A program made the translations under genes and the position numbers. The notes beneath the pieces were generated by a model, which saw nothing but the letters and a program-made list of their open reading frames with translations, was not told where the DNA came from and did not search any database. Of a stretch of DNA of 64,000 nt, positions 32,951 to 44,147 are shown in pieces. Origin of the DNA: Paramarasmius palmivorus (taxonomy: Eukaryota; Basidiomycota; Agaricomycetes; Agaricales; Marasmiaceae); assembly GCA_037176845.1 (NCBI GenBank), contig JAYKXP010000029.1, positions 522,143 through 586,142 on the forward strand, read 5' to 3'. Numbering within the stretch: position 1 is the stretch's first letter; each line of letters begins with the position of its first letter.

Positions 32951-34870
32951 GGGTGAGGGAAGTGGGGAGATTTACAAAGAGCCCAGAACGGGCGCAGCTT
33001 TAAACTGGACATTGTATTGAATGTCAAGAATGGATGTCACGGTCAATTTAGTGGCCGTGACACATATGTATGGCATCTTGAAATCATGATCATCAAATGG
33101 GCCTGATAGTGGTTCCTCTGTGGAGGAACGGACGTACTTATGAGTAATAATATAGACTCGAGTCAATGAAAAGAAATCCTACGGCTAGTCTGCGACGAAA
33201 ATCTTTATGGATGTAATCTCTGAGCGGCACCGGAGTTCATTTCTAGCCCGACACTAAAGACCGCTCGTAGCGGTCCAACTATCATCCTGGAGCATCGGCT
33301 TGATGTGGACTTCCCGGTAGTCATATCCATTCTGACCGTTGCATCTTTCACCAAATTGACGCGGAACAATGATTGAACTCGAGCCTTCTGACACGGGGCC
33401 AAGCCTGCGGCTGCCTACGGAGATGCAAGGTTTAAGAATGCATGGATATCATCAAAACAGCCTCTGGGCCTCTGACTCACTGTTAACATGGATCCAGCGT
33501 AACTGGCAGCACCTTATTCGTCATGCCGTTGTTACACCCGAAACCATAGGCTCTGAACTTCGAGAAAAGTTTTAGAGCATTGCCAGACTCAAAGAATGAA
33601 ACAAGAACGCACGCGGGTTCCCGTGTATTCATGATGGAATTTCCGCTGCTGAGCAGTAGCCTATATCGCCGACCGAGAAATCCATCATCCCCGCTATTGG
33701 TACAGACATCCGGGGATGTTGGACGGAAGGATGAATATTTTCTAGAAAAGGTGTAAGTAAACTGTAAAGTGTCTCCTCGGACATCATGCGACTCCATACA
33801 CTAACCTCTTTCTTCATTTCGGTGAGTAGTAGAGAGTCGTTCCCTTATTCGCTTCACAGTCGTATTGACTGTGTATGTCAGGGTGGCTCGGGTTGGGGTG
33901 CTGGCTCATCGTGGGGGTTTACGCGTTTACGTTTAGGCCTTAGGTTCAGGAAAAGGCAAGGAAAAGGGACCGTCTCCGTATCACGAGAACATTTCCCACG
34001 TTCAAACTTCAGATCATGCGCTGACAGTGACCTTGGACTCTCACGCGCTAGTCTCCCCTAGGCAGAAGCTCAACCGCTCGCAAGCTCGTATTCACGCGCA
34101 CTCACAACGTCACTACTTCCTCCACAAAGTTGAAAACACATCGTCAGGGCGTCACCCTTTGTCAAAGCCGAACCACGACGCGAATCCCTCACGAACTCCA
34201 AGGGTGAATTTTGGACCAATGACAAGAGGCACTCGTGATTTTCCCTCATTTTCCTTCGACTTGAAGTTGATGTTTATTCTAGAATCCATTTTGCTTCGTG
34301 GCGGATCGCATGAAGTGCTAGAATTGATATAGCAGTATGGCTCTCGCTTGATTTGAAATGTCCCCCCAAAGCTGATATATAACGTAATCGGAGTGGTGCA
34401 TCCTGTGCTACCCAATGACAGAACTATCGTGGACTGTCGAGTCTGGGCTGAGCATTCGATCTGACATGATTATCCTTCATCAAGAGGTCCGAGATGTGCG
34501 AATGACAGCGTCTCGTGGTCTATCACGAAGATTTGAGCGGATTACCTGACACTGGAAACGATTACATGGGATGGGAAGGATCAGGTTTTGATAGTCAGTT
34601 GAGTTCATGTGAGTAGCAATATATCATAGCTGAGAGCGAACGATTAATGAGTCTACACAGCTTTGTCCAACACATGGTTGACGCAAAAATTGGCTATAAG
34701 AAGAGAAGCGCTGCGAGTGCGTATCGCACCTGCGTTAAATTCTATTACTTTGGGAAGTTTTCCGGCTACTGACCTGATATCTTTCTCATAAAATAGCCGA
34801 ATGTCGTGAGATTGTTCTATCATAAAACTCAGGCCATCCGGTCCTCTATCCCCTACCTTTCTCCCTTACG
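32951..34870. other. Gene-poor stretch before the P450 pair
   Basis: In 1.9 kb I find no gene with domain support. The best frames (104 codons minus at 33483-33797, 91 plus at 33786-34061, 101 plus at 34027-34332) overlap one another and lack family resemblance. The last 250 bp or so resemble the region upstream of the second P450 and form part of the duplication unit. Confidence 0.4.
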
Positions 34871-37296
34871 ATGGAAATAACTCTACTCTGTCTCTTACTG
34901 CCCGCGATTGCTCTGTTTCTCTACTGGCGTTCCAGGTCGAAATCGCTGATTGCTAGAATCCGAGGGCCGAAACCTAAATCGTGGCTCGTAGGCAAGTCCT
35001 TTGATTATTCGATCTGTTCGCGATCACTTGACATGATTCATAGGAAACCTCGAAGAGCTTTTACAGGCACAATCAGGAGAAGTACGTGTTTACGCCTCAT
35101 TCCCGCTGCGTCTTGCTAATGGAATGAAACAGACAGACTTTCGATGGCAATCACTCTATGGCGGAATTGCGCGATACAGAGGCACGTTCGGAGTGAGTTC
35201 TTATCATCCGACCCCGAATATTGTGCTAATTAACAATCCGTTCAAGGACGAGCGTCTTTGGATTTCGGACCCAAAAGCCGTTCAGCACGTCCTTCATGCG
35301 CCCAACTACCGGTGGGAAAGGAGCAAGGAGATAAGGCAGCGTACAATTCTTTTATTCGGTTAGTATACCAGCTTTATTCTTCCGTGAGCTTTACTTGACG
35401 CTTGATATCACAGGGCCAGGGGTGACCTCCGTAGCAGGTTGGAGCTTCTATAGACCTTAGAGACTTAAATACTGACAGGTGGCATAATAGGAGATGAACA
35501 CCGACGACAGCGAAGGGTTATGCAACCAAGCTTTGGGGCCCCAGCGTCCCGGGAATTGGTCCCAGTATTCTTCTCTGCTGCTGCCGCTGTTTGTCGAGCT
35601 TTCTTACTCAGGCAAAGTTGGTTCCTAACTTTCTTCTTCAGCTCACCAGCGTTCTGAAAGATCTGATCCTTCAATCGGACGAGGATTGTAAAGTGTTCAA
35701 CATTCCGAAATATGTCTCTCGAGCAACTCTGGATGCTATTGGACATGGTTCGTGGTCATCCTTAGCGGGGTAAAGTGACTCACGAATGTAAATCTAGCTG
35801 GATTTGACTACCACTTCGGCGCAATGGAAAATGCTGACAATCCTCTTGCGGTAGCTTACAGCAACCTCTTGTACGTGCAGAAATCTTTGTGACAAAGTCG
35901 TATATCTGATATACCTTCAGTGCTGAACTATTTGCTTCTCCCACCAAAGCATCGCTGGTTTCAATGGCTCTGCCTTCGATATTGCCATTCAAACTCGTCG
36001 AACTTTTATTGAAGCAGTCGTCTAGCAAACGAGCCAAGCGCGCACGTCTGTTAAAGGAAGTCTCGACAGACGTTGCAAAACAACTCCTCAGAGAGAAAGC
36101 GGGAAATATTAGCCAAGGCAGAGGCAATAAGGATGTTATGTCTCTTTTGAGTTAGTACCTCTCATCCTCGCTGGCTGGTAGTCTCAACAGGATGCCCATA
36201 GTAAAGGCTAATTTGTCGGAGAACGAAAAGTCCAAATTGTCAGACAAGGAGCTGATTGCTCAGATGATGTGAGTGCCCAGTTCAGTAGCAATATCTTTCA
36301 CTGCATTGACTTGTTCTATAGCACGATATTCATAGCGGGACATGAGACTACAGGTGCGTCTTTCACGAAATTTGGAAAGCCTATGCCCTTATCCATCGCC
36401 CTAGCCAATTCTATCTCCTGGACTCTTCTTGAATTAAGTCGACATCCTGAGATGCAATCTCGACTCAGAGAAGAGATTCGTGCAAAGAAACGCGACATGG
36501 TGGCGAAGGGAAATACAGCTAGGACCTTTGCAGCTGAAGACTTCGATACATTACCCTACCTGAATGCGGTTCTCAAGGTAAGTAGCTGTGTTGTTCGTAT
36601 CAAATAACACGACGCAGACTGGTATATTCTCAGGAATCACTTCGTTATCATTCTGTCGCATCCCAAATTCAACGAATGGCAAACGTCGACGACGTGATCC
36701 CCCTTAGCGAGCCTATACTCACATCTGACGGACAATATATCAGTGAGGTCCCAGTCCGCAAAGGTCAGAAGGTCTGGATATCGATTAGCGGCTACAACCG
36801 GTGGGATCGGTGCTTTCTGGGAAGAATATTTTTATTTATTGACCCAACAGGAACAAGAGCGTATTTGGCGAAGATGCACATGAATTCAATCCAGACCGGT
36901 GGCTCAATAATTTGATAGATATCAAGCCTGGATCGTCAGTTGGAGTATACGCTAACTTGTAAGTGACACTCGAAAGCTGCGGTTCCATTTTGCTCATCTA
37001 TTCTGAAGGGCTACCTTTGCTGGTGGTCAACGCTCATGCATTGGCTGGCGATTTGCGTATGTCCAATCAACTTTGACGACGAATGATGAATTAACCGCAA
37101 GAAACATGACAGCGTTCTGGAGATGCAAGCATTCCTCGTCGAGCTGATAAGCAATTTTGAATTTTCGATTACGCCTGAATGCAGTCGTATCCGTCGAGAA
37201 GCAGCAGGAGTAATGCTTCCGACTCTCGAAGGAGAAGTGGAGAAAGGTGTACAATGTCCTCTGCTGGTTAGCTGCATTTCTGCGGATGAGAATTGA
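34871..37296 (+). CDS. Cytochrome P450 (tandem copy 1)
   Basis: This is a membrane-anchored microsomal P450 monooxygenase of a basidiomycete family; the substrate is unknown. The start MEITLLCLLLPAIALFLYWR is a signal-anchor. Spliced exons give NLEELLQAQSGE, DFRWQSLYGGIARYRGTFG, ISDPKAVQHVLHAPNYRWER and IIGDEHRRQRRVMQPSFGAP (the WxxxR-like C-helix region). The I-helix TIFIAGHETTA joins NSISWTLLELSRHPEM. The K-helix carries ESLRYHSV (ExxR), followed by the PERF-region residues FNPDRW. The heme loop is FAGGQRSCIGWRFA, with its Cys ligand, and joins VLEMQAFLVEL. The stop is at 37294-37296. About a dozen introns; the first (34992-35043) is GC-AG. All hallmark motifs are intact. Confidence 0.9.
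34992..35043 (+). other. GC-AG intron in P450 copy 1
   Basis: The donor CGTAG|GCAAGT and acceptor TTCATAG join WLVG to NLEELL. The second P450 copy has GTCAGT at the same place, so this donor differs between the paralogues. Confidence 0.75.
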
Positions 37297-38164
37297 ACGA
37301 AGTTTTGTTCGCTCTGTCATGGATTTTTTTTGTCTGGTTATCAATTGCTAGATTACATAGATAATGTTCACCAGTATCGAAAAAGCCTAGATCTCGCCAC
37401 TGCAACGTCACTGTATTGAGGCTCAAAGATTCCTACCACAAAGAAAGTGATTGGTTCAATATCACGTGATACTGTTTCGATGTGACTTTAGGGCAGGTTT
37501 TTGACTGACCAAACTGAACGCGTGCTACATCAGCAAATGCAATTTGGATCAGATTGAGATTCCACCTGGCTGGCGGACCTGCCTGTGAAGACATGCTCCG
37601 TGTCCCACTGGCACTCGTCATCAACGTTGCCTCAACCACCACTACCCGCGCCTCTTATTCGACTATTGAATGCTGGGAGGGCTCTAAATATTGATCATAG
37701 GTTCGGCGTTGCTGTACTGTGCCATTCTTAACATTCGAAATATGCTCATAAGCCAACCCATAACAGATGATCATTCACTGTCCTGCAAATAAGATTGGCG
37801 GACTCTCACGTGCACTCACCTGGCCCTTTGGAAAACATCACAAAAGACAAGGCGGGACAGCAAAGCACCCTTTAATATCGTAGGCTGATGTGAGTAACGA
37901 TAAATACCACAATTGACACGGAGTGACAAAGGGGTTCGTGCAGAGAAGCGCCGTGAATACGTATTACTTCGGCCATGAGACTTGATTGATATCGGGAACT
38001 TCACCGGCTACTGACCTGATATTTTTTTCATAAAGTAGCCGAATGCAAACGGAAAGTCAAGTCAAATCTGTTGGTTGCCGTATACGTGAGGTCGGGTCGC
38101 TGGCGTTCCATTATAAAAACCTAGGTCTGTCCTGGTTCTCTATCACCGACCTTTCCCCCTCACG
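37297..38164. other. Spacer between the two P450 genes
   Basis: These 868 bp hold the 3' flank of copy 1 and the promoter of copy 2. The last 250 bp or so align with the copy-1 promoter, for example the shared block around CCGGCTACTGACCTGATAT. No other gene is seen. Confidence 0.55.
38112..38118 (+). promoter_or_regulatory. TATA box of P450 copy 2
   Basis: TATAAAA lies 53 bp upstream of the ATG at 38165. The corresponding copy-1 sequence is CATAAAA. The box is still in place upstream of the insertion. Confidence 0.5.
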
Positions 38165-38171
38165 ATGGAAA

Positions 38172-38177
38172 CTAGTT
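38172..38177 (+). repeat. Direct repeat, left copy (target-site duplication)
   Basis: CTAGTT here is repeated at 39354-39359. Removing one copy plus the intervening DNA restores the P450 reading frame at exactly the length of copy 1. Confidence 0.75.
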
Positions 38178-39353
38178 ACGAGTTCGGAGTTATCCGAATT
38201 CGTTCTTTATCTGTCAATGCTTTTTTTGCTCGGTTGAGTTCTGCATTCTGATTGGCTAATAAAAATCCCATTTTCTCACGTCTGCCCATGTGTCATTGAA
38301 CTAGTGTCATTGTTTTTAGTCAATCTTGCCTCGTCATCCCTTTTCTTTCCGGGCACGCTGACCTTCATTTTCCCTTTACTGTATTTGATTGCTACTCGAC
38401 ACTGTGACTTAGGGTCGTCTTAGAGTGCAAGGGGGAAGGAAGGATATGAATGACTCAGACAGGTACAAGCAGGCCAGGGCATATGGTGCGTAATTGATGC
38501 ATAACCTACCCATTCAAAGACTCAGATCTCTTCCTTGCAGTCCTTCAACTCACTCCAGTGCAACTATCCTCTTTACCCAAAGCATTCCAACCCCATTCCA
38601 TATACAGCTACCCACATGTCCTATGTTGTTGCTTCATATTAATGATATTATGCAACCAATTATCCACTTCATCCGTCTGCGTGTGTTATTCTCTCCGCCA
38701 GTATCCTGGTCTCGGAACTTTTCTTGGGCTTTTGTTGACATCGAAAATGTCCGCTTTGACGACTCTATCTCTAATGTTTTACCCACCTCCGAGTCCACCA
38801 TATCAACAGCTCAAACGCATTCTGTGTTCCCTCAAAGTCAAGGCATATCTTCGAGAGGATGATATTGAAGGCAATAGTGTGGAGGTCAAATGATGTATAT
38901 TTAAGTTGCCTGCAAGATGAATTTTGATTCTATTTGTGAAATACACTGTGTTTGCAGAGCGACATGGCAGGAGGTCCGACTGAAGTCACGTATTGCATGG
39001 TATTATTCAAGTTCACCGTCTTTGTCCGTGAATATTGAACACTCAAGCCTCAGACTGGATCGTCCCTTGAAGCTTAAAGCTTGAAGCCGCCTGGTTATCC
39101 GAGGGTTTAAACGTTTAAATTTTGCAAGAGCATCCTGAGATTAAAACACGTGACAAGGTGCACAGAACTTGCAACGCACGTGTACTCGTGCAATGTCAGT
39201 GATTCACTGCTGCCTGGTGCCCATTTATGCGGGAGTTCCACTGACCATGATTCCCATACACCTTCAAATTCTGTGCTGCAGATAAAAGGCATCTTCAAAG
39301 TACAAAAAAAGAGCCGAACTCGAACCAGTGTCGGCCATTGCCGACCCACTCCG
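38178..39353. mobile_element. 1176-bp insertion element of unresolved class
   Basis: The element is bounded by CTAGTT direct repeats and interrupts codons 4-5 of P450 copy 2. It has no transposase-like ORF, so it is non-autonomous or a solo element. The left end carries a palindrome (CGAGTTCGG, spacer, CCGAATTCG at 38179-38202). The right end carries GTCGGC-CATT-GCCGAC at 39330-39345. The 9-mer at 38179-38187 recurs inverted at 39314-39322. It lacks TG...CA ends, so it is not a typical solo LTR. On the minus strand the right end has a tRNA-like GGTTCGAGTTC box followed by seven Ts. Its class cannot be settled by eye. Confidence 0.65.
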
Positions 39354-39359
39354 CTAGTT
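39354..39359 (+). repeat. Direct repeat, right copy (target-site duplication)
   Basis: This is the second copy of CTAGTT, after which P450 coding resumes. Confidence 0.75.
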
Positions 39360-41900
39360 CAATAATTCTCTTGCTACTCGCAGTCGCACTATTTCTTTAC
39401 GGGCGTTCTAGGCGCAAGTCGCCGATTGCCAGTATTCGTGGGCCGAAAAGCAAGTCATGGCTCGTAGGTCAGTTCTCTTTCATTCTTTATCTGTTTATGG
39501 CGACTTCAACTTTGGCAGGAAACCTCGAGGAACTTTTGCAGCCACAAGCGGGAGAGGTAGGAAAGCTCACTGTGTAATCGTCGCTGTCTGATGTTCTGAC
39601 TGAACCAAACAGACGGACTTTCGATGGCAATCACTCTATGGCGGAATTGCCCGATATAGAGGAACATTTGGAGTGAGATATCAGTCCTCTTCCCGGGTGA
39701 ACATTTTTATTCACAATTCGTCCACAGGACGAGCGTCTATTTGTTGCAGACCCGAAAGCAGTCCAGCACGTCCTTCATGCTCCAAACTACCGATGGGAAA
39801 GGACCTTGGAGATGAGGCAACGTACAGCGCTCTTGGTCGGTAAGTATATCAAGCAGCTAGTCCTTGTCTGAGCACTCTTATTAATTGTCTCGTATCACAG
39901 GTCCGGGCGTGACTGCTGTGGCCGGTAAGATCAGTCATGAAATCAGTGCTCGAACGCTGACAGAACTCCGACAAAAGGTCATGATCACCGGAGGCAGCGA
40001 AGGGTTATGCAGCCAAGTTTCGGTGCTCCTGCATCCCGAGAATTGGTCCCAGTATTTTCATCTGCCGCTGTTGCTGTTCGTTGATACTTTCTCTGGGCAC
40101 TCAGTTATTCACGAAGTTTCGTCTAGCTCACTAACGCGATGAAGGATATCATTGTTCAATCTGACAGCGGATCCAAGGTATTCAACATTCCAAAATATGT
40201 TTCTCGGGCAACTTTGGATGCTATTGGACATGGTTCGTTGAGGTTCTTGAGCAAGTTACCTTGGCTTACTATGAATACGTTTTTTAGCTGGATTTGATTA
40301 CCACTTTGGTGCAATGGAGGATGCTAATAACCGCCTCGCCGCAGCTTATAACAACTTATTGTACGCATTCAGCTCACCTTATTATTGGTTCACGGACGCA
40401 TACCTGACATTTCCCTAGCACTGACTTGTTTGCCTTGCCTACCAAAGCGACCTTAGTCTCCATGGCTCTGCCCACACTACTGCCCTTCAAACTTGTCGAA
40501 TTCATGTTGAACCATTCAACCAATGACAGGGCTAAACGCGTACAGATGGTAAAAGAAATCTCAACGGATGTTGCGCGGCAGCTTCTTAGAGAGAAAGCGG
40601 GGAATATTAGCCAGGGTAAAGGCAACAAAGATGTCATGTCTCTTTTGGGTACGCATTTGTTGGCCCTCCAACAGACTACTAGTTCTAACGCAATTCTGTA
40701 GTTAAAGCCAACCTATCCGAAAACGAAAAGTCTAAGCTGTCGGATGATGAGTTACTTGCCCAGATGACGTGAGTCCTGCAAATTAGACTGCAGGTTACTT
40801 TCCTTGATGACGTTCAATGGAACAGCACGATATTCGCAGCAGGACATGAAACTACAGGTGTGTTTCTTTCAGTCTATAAAATATCAACCTCATCTGATTC
40901 CTCCAGCAAACTCCATTTCCTGGACATTACTCGAGCTCAGTCGACATCCTGAAATGCAAAACCGGCTGAGGGAGGAAATCTTTGCAAAGAAACGCGAGCT
41001 GGCGGCCAAGGGAGACACCACTGGGAACTTTGTTGCTGATGACTTCGACACACTACCATACCTGAATGCGGTGCTCAAGGTAAGCAGTTAATTACCGGAA
41101 TGCCCAGACCGACATGATATGGACCTACAACTACTACTACCTTTAGGAATCACTTCGCTACCATTCCGTCGCACCACAGATTCAACGAATGGCCAATGTC
41201 GACGACGTGATCCCTCTTAGCGAGCCTATACTCACATCCGACGGACAATATATCAGTGAGGTGCCAGTCCGCAAAGGTCAAAAGGTCCTGATTTCGGTGA
41301 ACGGATACAATAGGTATGGTCAGTCCTCTTGGAGTATAAGGCTCTTGATTTATCTCTGGCGCAGGAATAAGAATGTGTTTGGCGAAGATGCACACGAATT
41401 CAATCCGGACCGTTGGCTCAATAACTCGATAGGTACCAAGCCCGGATCCTCAGTCGGAGTATACGCCAATTTGTAAGTGATCATTAGTCGAAAACTGAGA
41501 CCATTATTCTCACCCTTTTTCCAAGGGCCACATTTGCTGGCGGTCAACGTTCATGCATTGGTTGGCGATTTGCGTATGTCCAATTAAATCTGACAACGAC
41601 GAATGATAAACTAACCGCAAGAAACGTGGTAGCGTTCTGGAGATGCAAGCATTCCTCGTGGAGCTAATAAGCAATTTCGAATTTTCTACCACGCCCGAAT
41701 GCAGTCGTATCCGTCGAGAAGCAGCAGGAGTAATGATTCCAACTCTTGAAGGGGAAGTAGAGAAAGGGGTGCAATGCCCTTTGTTGGTTAAGTGCATCGC
41801 GGCGGATGAGAATTAACAGAAGTAGGCCGACATATCATATTTCAGATATCATCTCCATGCGTCGTATTACGATAGTACAGGTACAATATTCATTCATTTC

Positions 41901-41906
41901 AATAAA
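41901..41906 (+). terminator. Poly(A) signal of P450 copy 2
   Basis: AATAAA lies 85 nt after the P450 stop and only 9 bp before the stop codon of the opposing small gene. The two transcripts probably overlap at their 3' ends. Confidence 0.5.
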
Positions 41907-41914
41907 GTTCCATT

Positions 41915-42370
41915 CTACGCCTTTCCTTTCCTTTCGAGCAGCTCTTCTTCCTCAGCCTTCAATTCAGCATCTATTTTAGCACCTTTTGAGGGCTCATTCC
42001 CATGCGAACGAGCAGGTTCTAATGGGTCGTGTACTGTGTCTTTGGTTTTGTTGCTGAGGTTGTCGATTTCATGGCTCTCTGCAGCGGCTAGTCTATTCGC
42101 GAGTGAACGCTCATCCCTGTGATAGTAAAGTCAGATTAATGCCTGATACAACAATACCTTTGAGACATACTTGGAGTCAATCTCGCTATGAGCATTTGGG
42201 GGTGCAAACTCGAAGCGTTCTCTTTGGTCAGTGACAGTTCCTTTGGTAGTTCTATATCATGCGTTGAGTCCCGGGTCCCTGGATACGACGCCTGCAACTC
42301 ACCGCTGGTCACCGTCATTGTATACCTGTGAGTTTCCGACCTTGGATTGCATAGCTCCGGACCCAGACAT
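41915..42370 (-). CDS. Small hydrophilic conserved-looking protein, unknown function
   Basis: Three exons give about 115 residues. They start MSGSGAMQSKVGNSQVYNDG, join DQR to TTKGTVTDQRERFEFAPPNA, then HSEIDSKDERSLANRLAAAE. The end is PSKGAKIDAELKAEEEELLE with RKGKA. The splice joins (CCAGCG|gtgagt with tgatatag, and TCCAA|gtatgt with tcacag) preserve frame. This is strong evidence that the gene is real, although it is short. It is very hydrophilic, with no signal peptide, membrane helix or cysteine cluster. The HGNEPSKGAKID and ANRLAAAE blocks look conserved, and I believe similar small proteins occur widely in fungi, but I cannot name a function. An in-frame upstream ORF (42462-42659) may be 5' leader. 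Confidence 0.72.
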
Positions 42371-42724
42371 GATAATAAGGTGTTTTGAGAAGGCTTTGAT
42401 TCAGTAGATGCGAGTGAATGTAGGTGGTTGATGCTGAACAACTCTAGATAGCTGGAGGTATTTAACGACTCGATACCCACCCATGACGTTCTCGTTGCCA
42501 CAGACGATCCACAGATATGACATCCATTCTGATGATATGGTCTTTGTCGAGCAACGTGTAATGAGCATCGAGCAACATCTCTGACGTCATCTCACGCGCA
42601 CGGACCACCTGCAATTGAGTCCGGTTAGACAGACGGATTTTTAAGGGAATATCGTTCATTAGAGTGAATTAAAAGTACATAGTCCTCAGCCACCATAGAA
42701 CCTTTTATTTCACATCGTGGGGAC
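42371..42724. other. Intergenic region upstream of the small protein gene
   Basis: A 65-codon minus frame (42462-42659, MNDIPLKIRLSNRTQLQVVR onward) lies here. It could be 5' leader or a separate small gene; I cannot decide and do not call it. Confidence 0.35.
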
Positions 42725-43712
42725 CTACTGAGAGGCCTCGAGGAATCTTTTCTCGGCCTCCTTGAAGTTGATGACGTTCCAGATCGCGTTGAGGTACTAT
42801 AGGTGATTCAGAATGACGCTAAAGCACGCGAAAAGAAGACACTTACGTCTGGCTTGACGTTTTTGTACTGGAGGTAGAACGCCTACAGTGGTTCAACTTT
42901 GTGTCAGCTCCATGCATTGTGCGAAAAGCAAAGTACTTGGACATACATGTTCCCAGATATCGACACCAATGATGGGCTCGTGGGCTAGTCGGATAGATTA
43001 ACATATCGCTATCTTCAGTAAAAGTACCGAACTCACACAGCAGGGGATCCTGGTTGGCGGTGGTCACAATCTCGAGCTTCTTTGTGGTTTGGTTGTATCC
43101 CTGGGTAAATCATGAGTGAAAGGTTCAGAATGTCAATGCAAATTCGAACGCACAAGCCATCCCCATCCACTGCCTTGAATGGCAGCTGTTTTAGCATTGA
43201 ACGACTTCTTGAAGTTTTCAACGGAACCAAAGTCGCGTTCGATAGCCTGTTTCAAAGGACCGTCCGCAAGCTTTCCACCGTCGCCACTTGCAGGAGCGAG
43301 GTTCTTCCAGAATAAAGAGTGATTGATATGTCCTGCATATTAATGTATTGGGTTATATCATGTCTCTGAAGATCATCCATGACTCACCACCACCGTTAAA
43401 CTTCAATGCGGTCTGAAGCGCAATCCTCTCCTTTGTTGAAGGCGCTTTCGCATATGACTCCTCTGCAGCATTGAGACCGTTAACATATGTCTGGTGGTGC
43501 TTCTGGTGGTGAAGCTTCATAATTTCCTCAGAAATATGAGGTTCGAGAGCCTAACATATTACTCAGCAACAAATTCGCAGCTTTCAAGTCCAAAATCGCA
43601 CATTGTAGGCGTAGGGCAGTTCCGGAAGAGTGTGAAGTGAAGCAGCTGTGCTGGGTGCTGCAAAAGTACGAGCAAGAGATGGGCGAAGAACGTTTCGTGC
43701 GAGAGCGAACAT
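42725..43712 (-). CDS. SOD2: Manganese superoxide dismutase, mitochondrial
   Basis: This enzyme converts superoxide to hydrogen peroxide and oxygen in the mitochondrial matrix. [20 protein letters not shown] is an Arg/Ala-rich targeting sequence. The mature part starts [20 protein letters not shown]. Metal ligands are visible: the His in [17 protein letters not shown], the second His in [14 protein letters not shown], and the Asp and His in [20 protein letters not shown]. The C-terminus is [17 protein letters not shown], ending at 42725. About five introns are needed, one of them between AAIQG and the [20 protein letters not shown] exon. Length and ligands are those of an active enzyme. The Gly/Gln selectivity residues were not examined in detail, but [11 protein letters not shown] is of the Mn/Fe class. 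Confidence 0.95.
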
Positions 43713-44147
43713 GGTGGTTGTGAATTACGACCGGAAGACTCGGTTCGACGTCATCCTCAAATATCCGACCTGTTTACCTTTGTTGTTCTAGAAGGTGCTA
43801 CGGCCGAGGTGAACGTGAACGTGAGTGCTGACGAAAATCATCGAATCATCCGTGATCCAAGAGGACATTGCTAATATCAATGTGTAATGGGTTCTGAGTT
43901 CCCGTGGTTCGTAAAAATACATTGAGTATATATGCTACTAGTGCTACTTAAGTGAATGTGGCTGAGCGATAGGCTACAAGAAAGATGGGGTGAGTGGAAG
44001 GATATACAACAAAAAGAGCATTAAAGCCTGAGCGGCGATAGGTATCGTAGTACAGGTAACATAAAAGCAAGAAACGAAAGCGTCCAGACGCAAGAAGAAA
44101 AGTTCGGAATCGTCAAAAGTCATCATCATCATCGCGGGAGGACAGGA
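43713..44147. other. Intergenic region between PRM1 and SOD2
   Basis: This holds the SOD2 promoter and the PRM1 3' flank, 435 bp in all. I see nothing else in it. Confidence 0.45.

Larger units (their letters stand above)
38165..41816 (+). pseudogene. Cytochrome P450 (tandem copy 2), exon 1 split by an insertion
   Basis: This is a close paralogue of the gene at 34871. The ATG (38165) and next codons, ATG GAA ACT AGT, are followed by foreign DNA. The reading frame resumes at 39354 with SSIILLLLAVALFLYGRSRR, and from there all exons are intact. They include NLEELLQPQAGE, DFRWQSLYGGIARYRGTFG, DPKAVQHVLHAPNYRWER, the I-helix AGHETT, ESLRYHSVAPQ, FNPDRW and FAGGQRSCIGWRFA, with the stop at 41814-41816. 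The segment before HRRQRRVMQPSFGAP is about four residues shorter than in copy 1. Read straight through, the start codon meets a stop within about 30 codons, and no in-frame ATG precedes 39354 nearby. Without splicing of the insert the membrane anchor is lost. Because the downstream coding is undamaged, the insertion looks recent. Confidence 0.8.

Noticed and set aside
39301..39359. A tRNA gene on the minus strand (B-box-like GGTTCGAGTTC with a T-run)
   Set aside because: The arms do not pair as a tRNA and the spacing between box-A- and box-B-like sequences is too short. It is treated as part of the insertion element.
38165..39380. The P450-2 insert as a simple long 5' intron
   Set aside because: The flanking 6-bp direct repeat and the exact codon fit after removal point to an insertion. 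The boundaries lack GT and AG at the right places.
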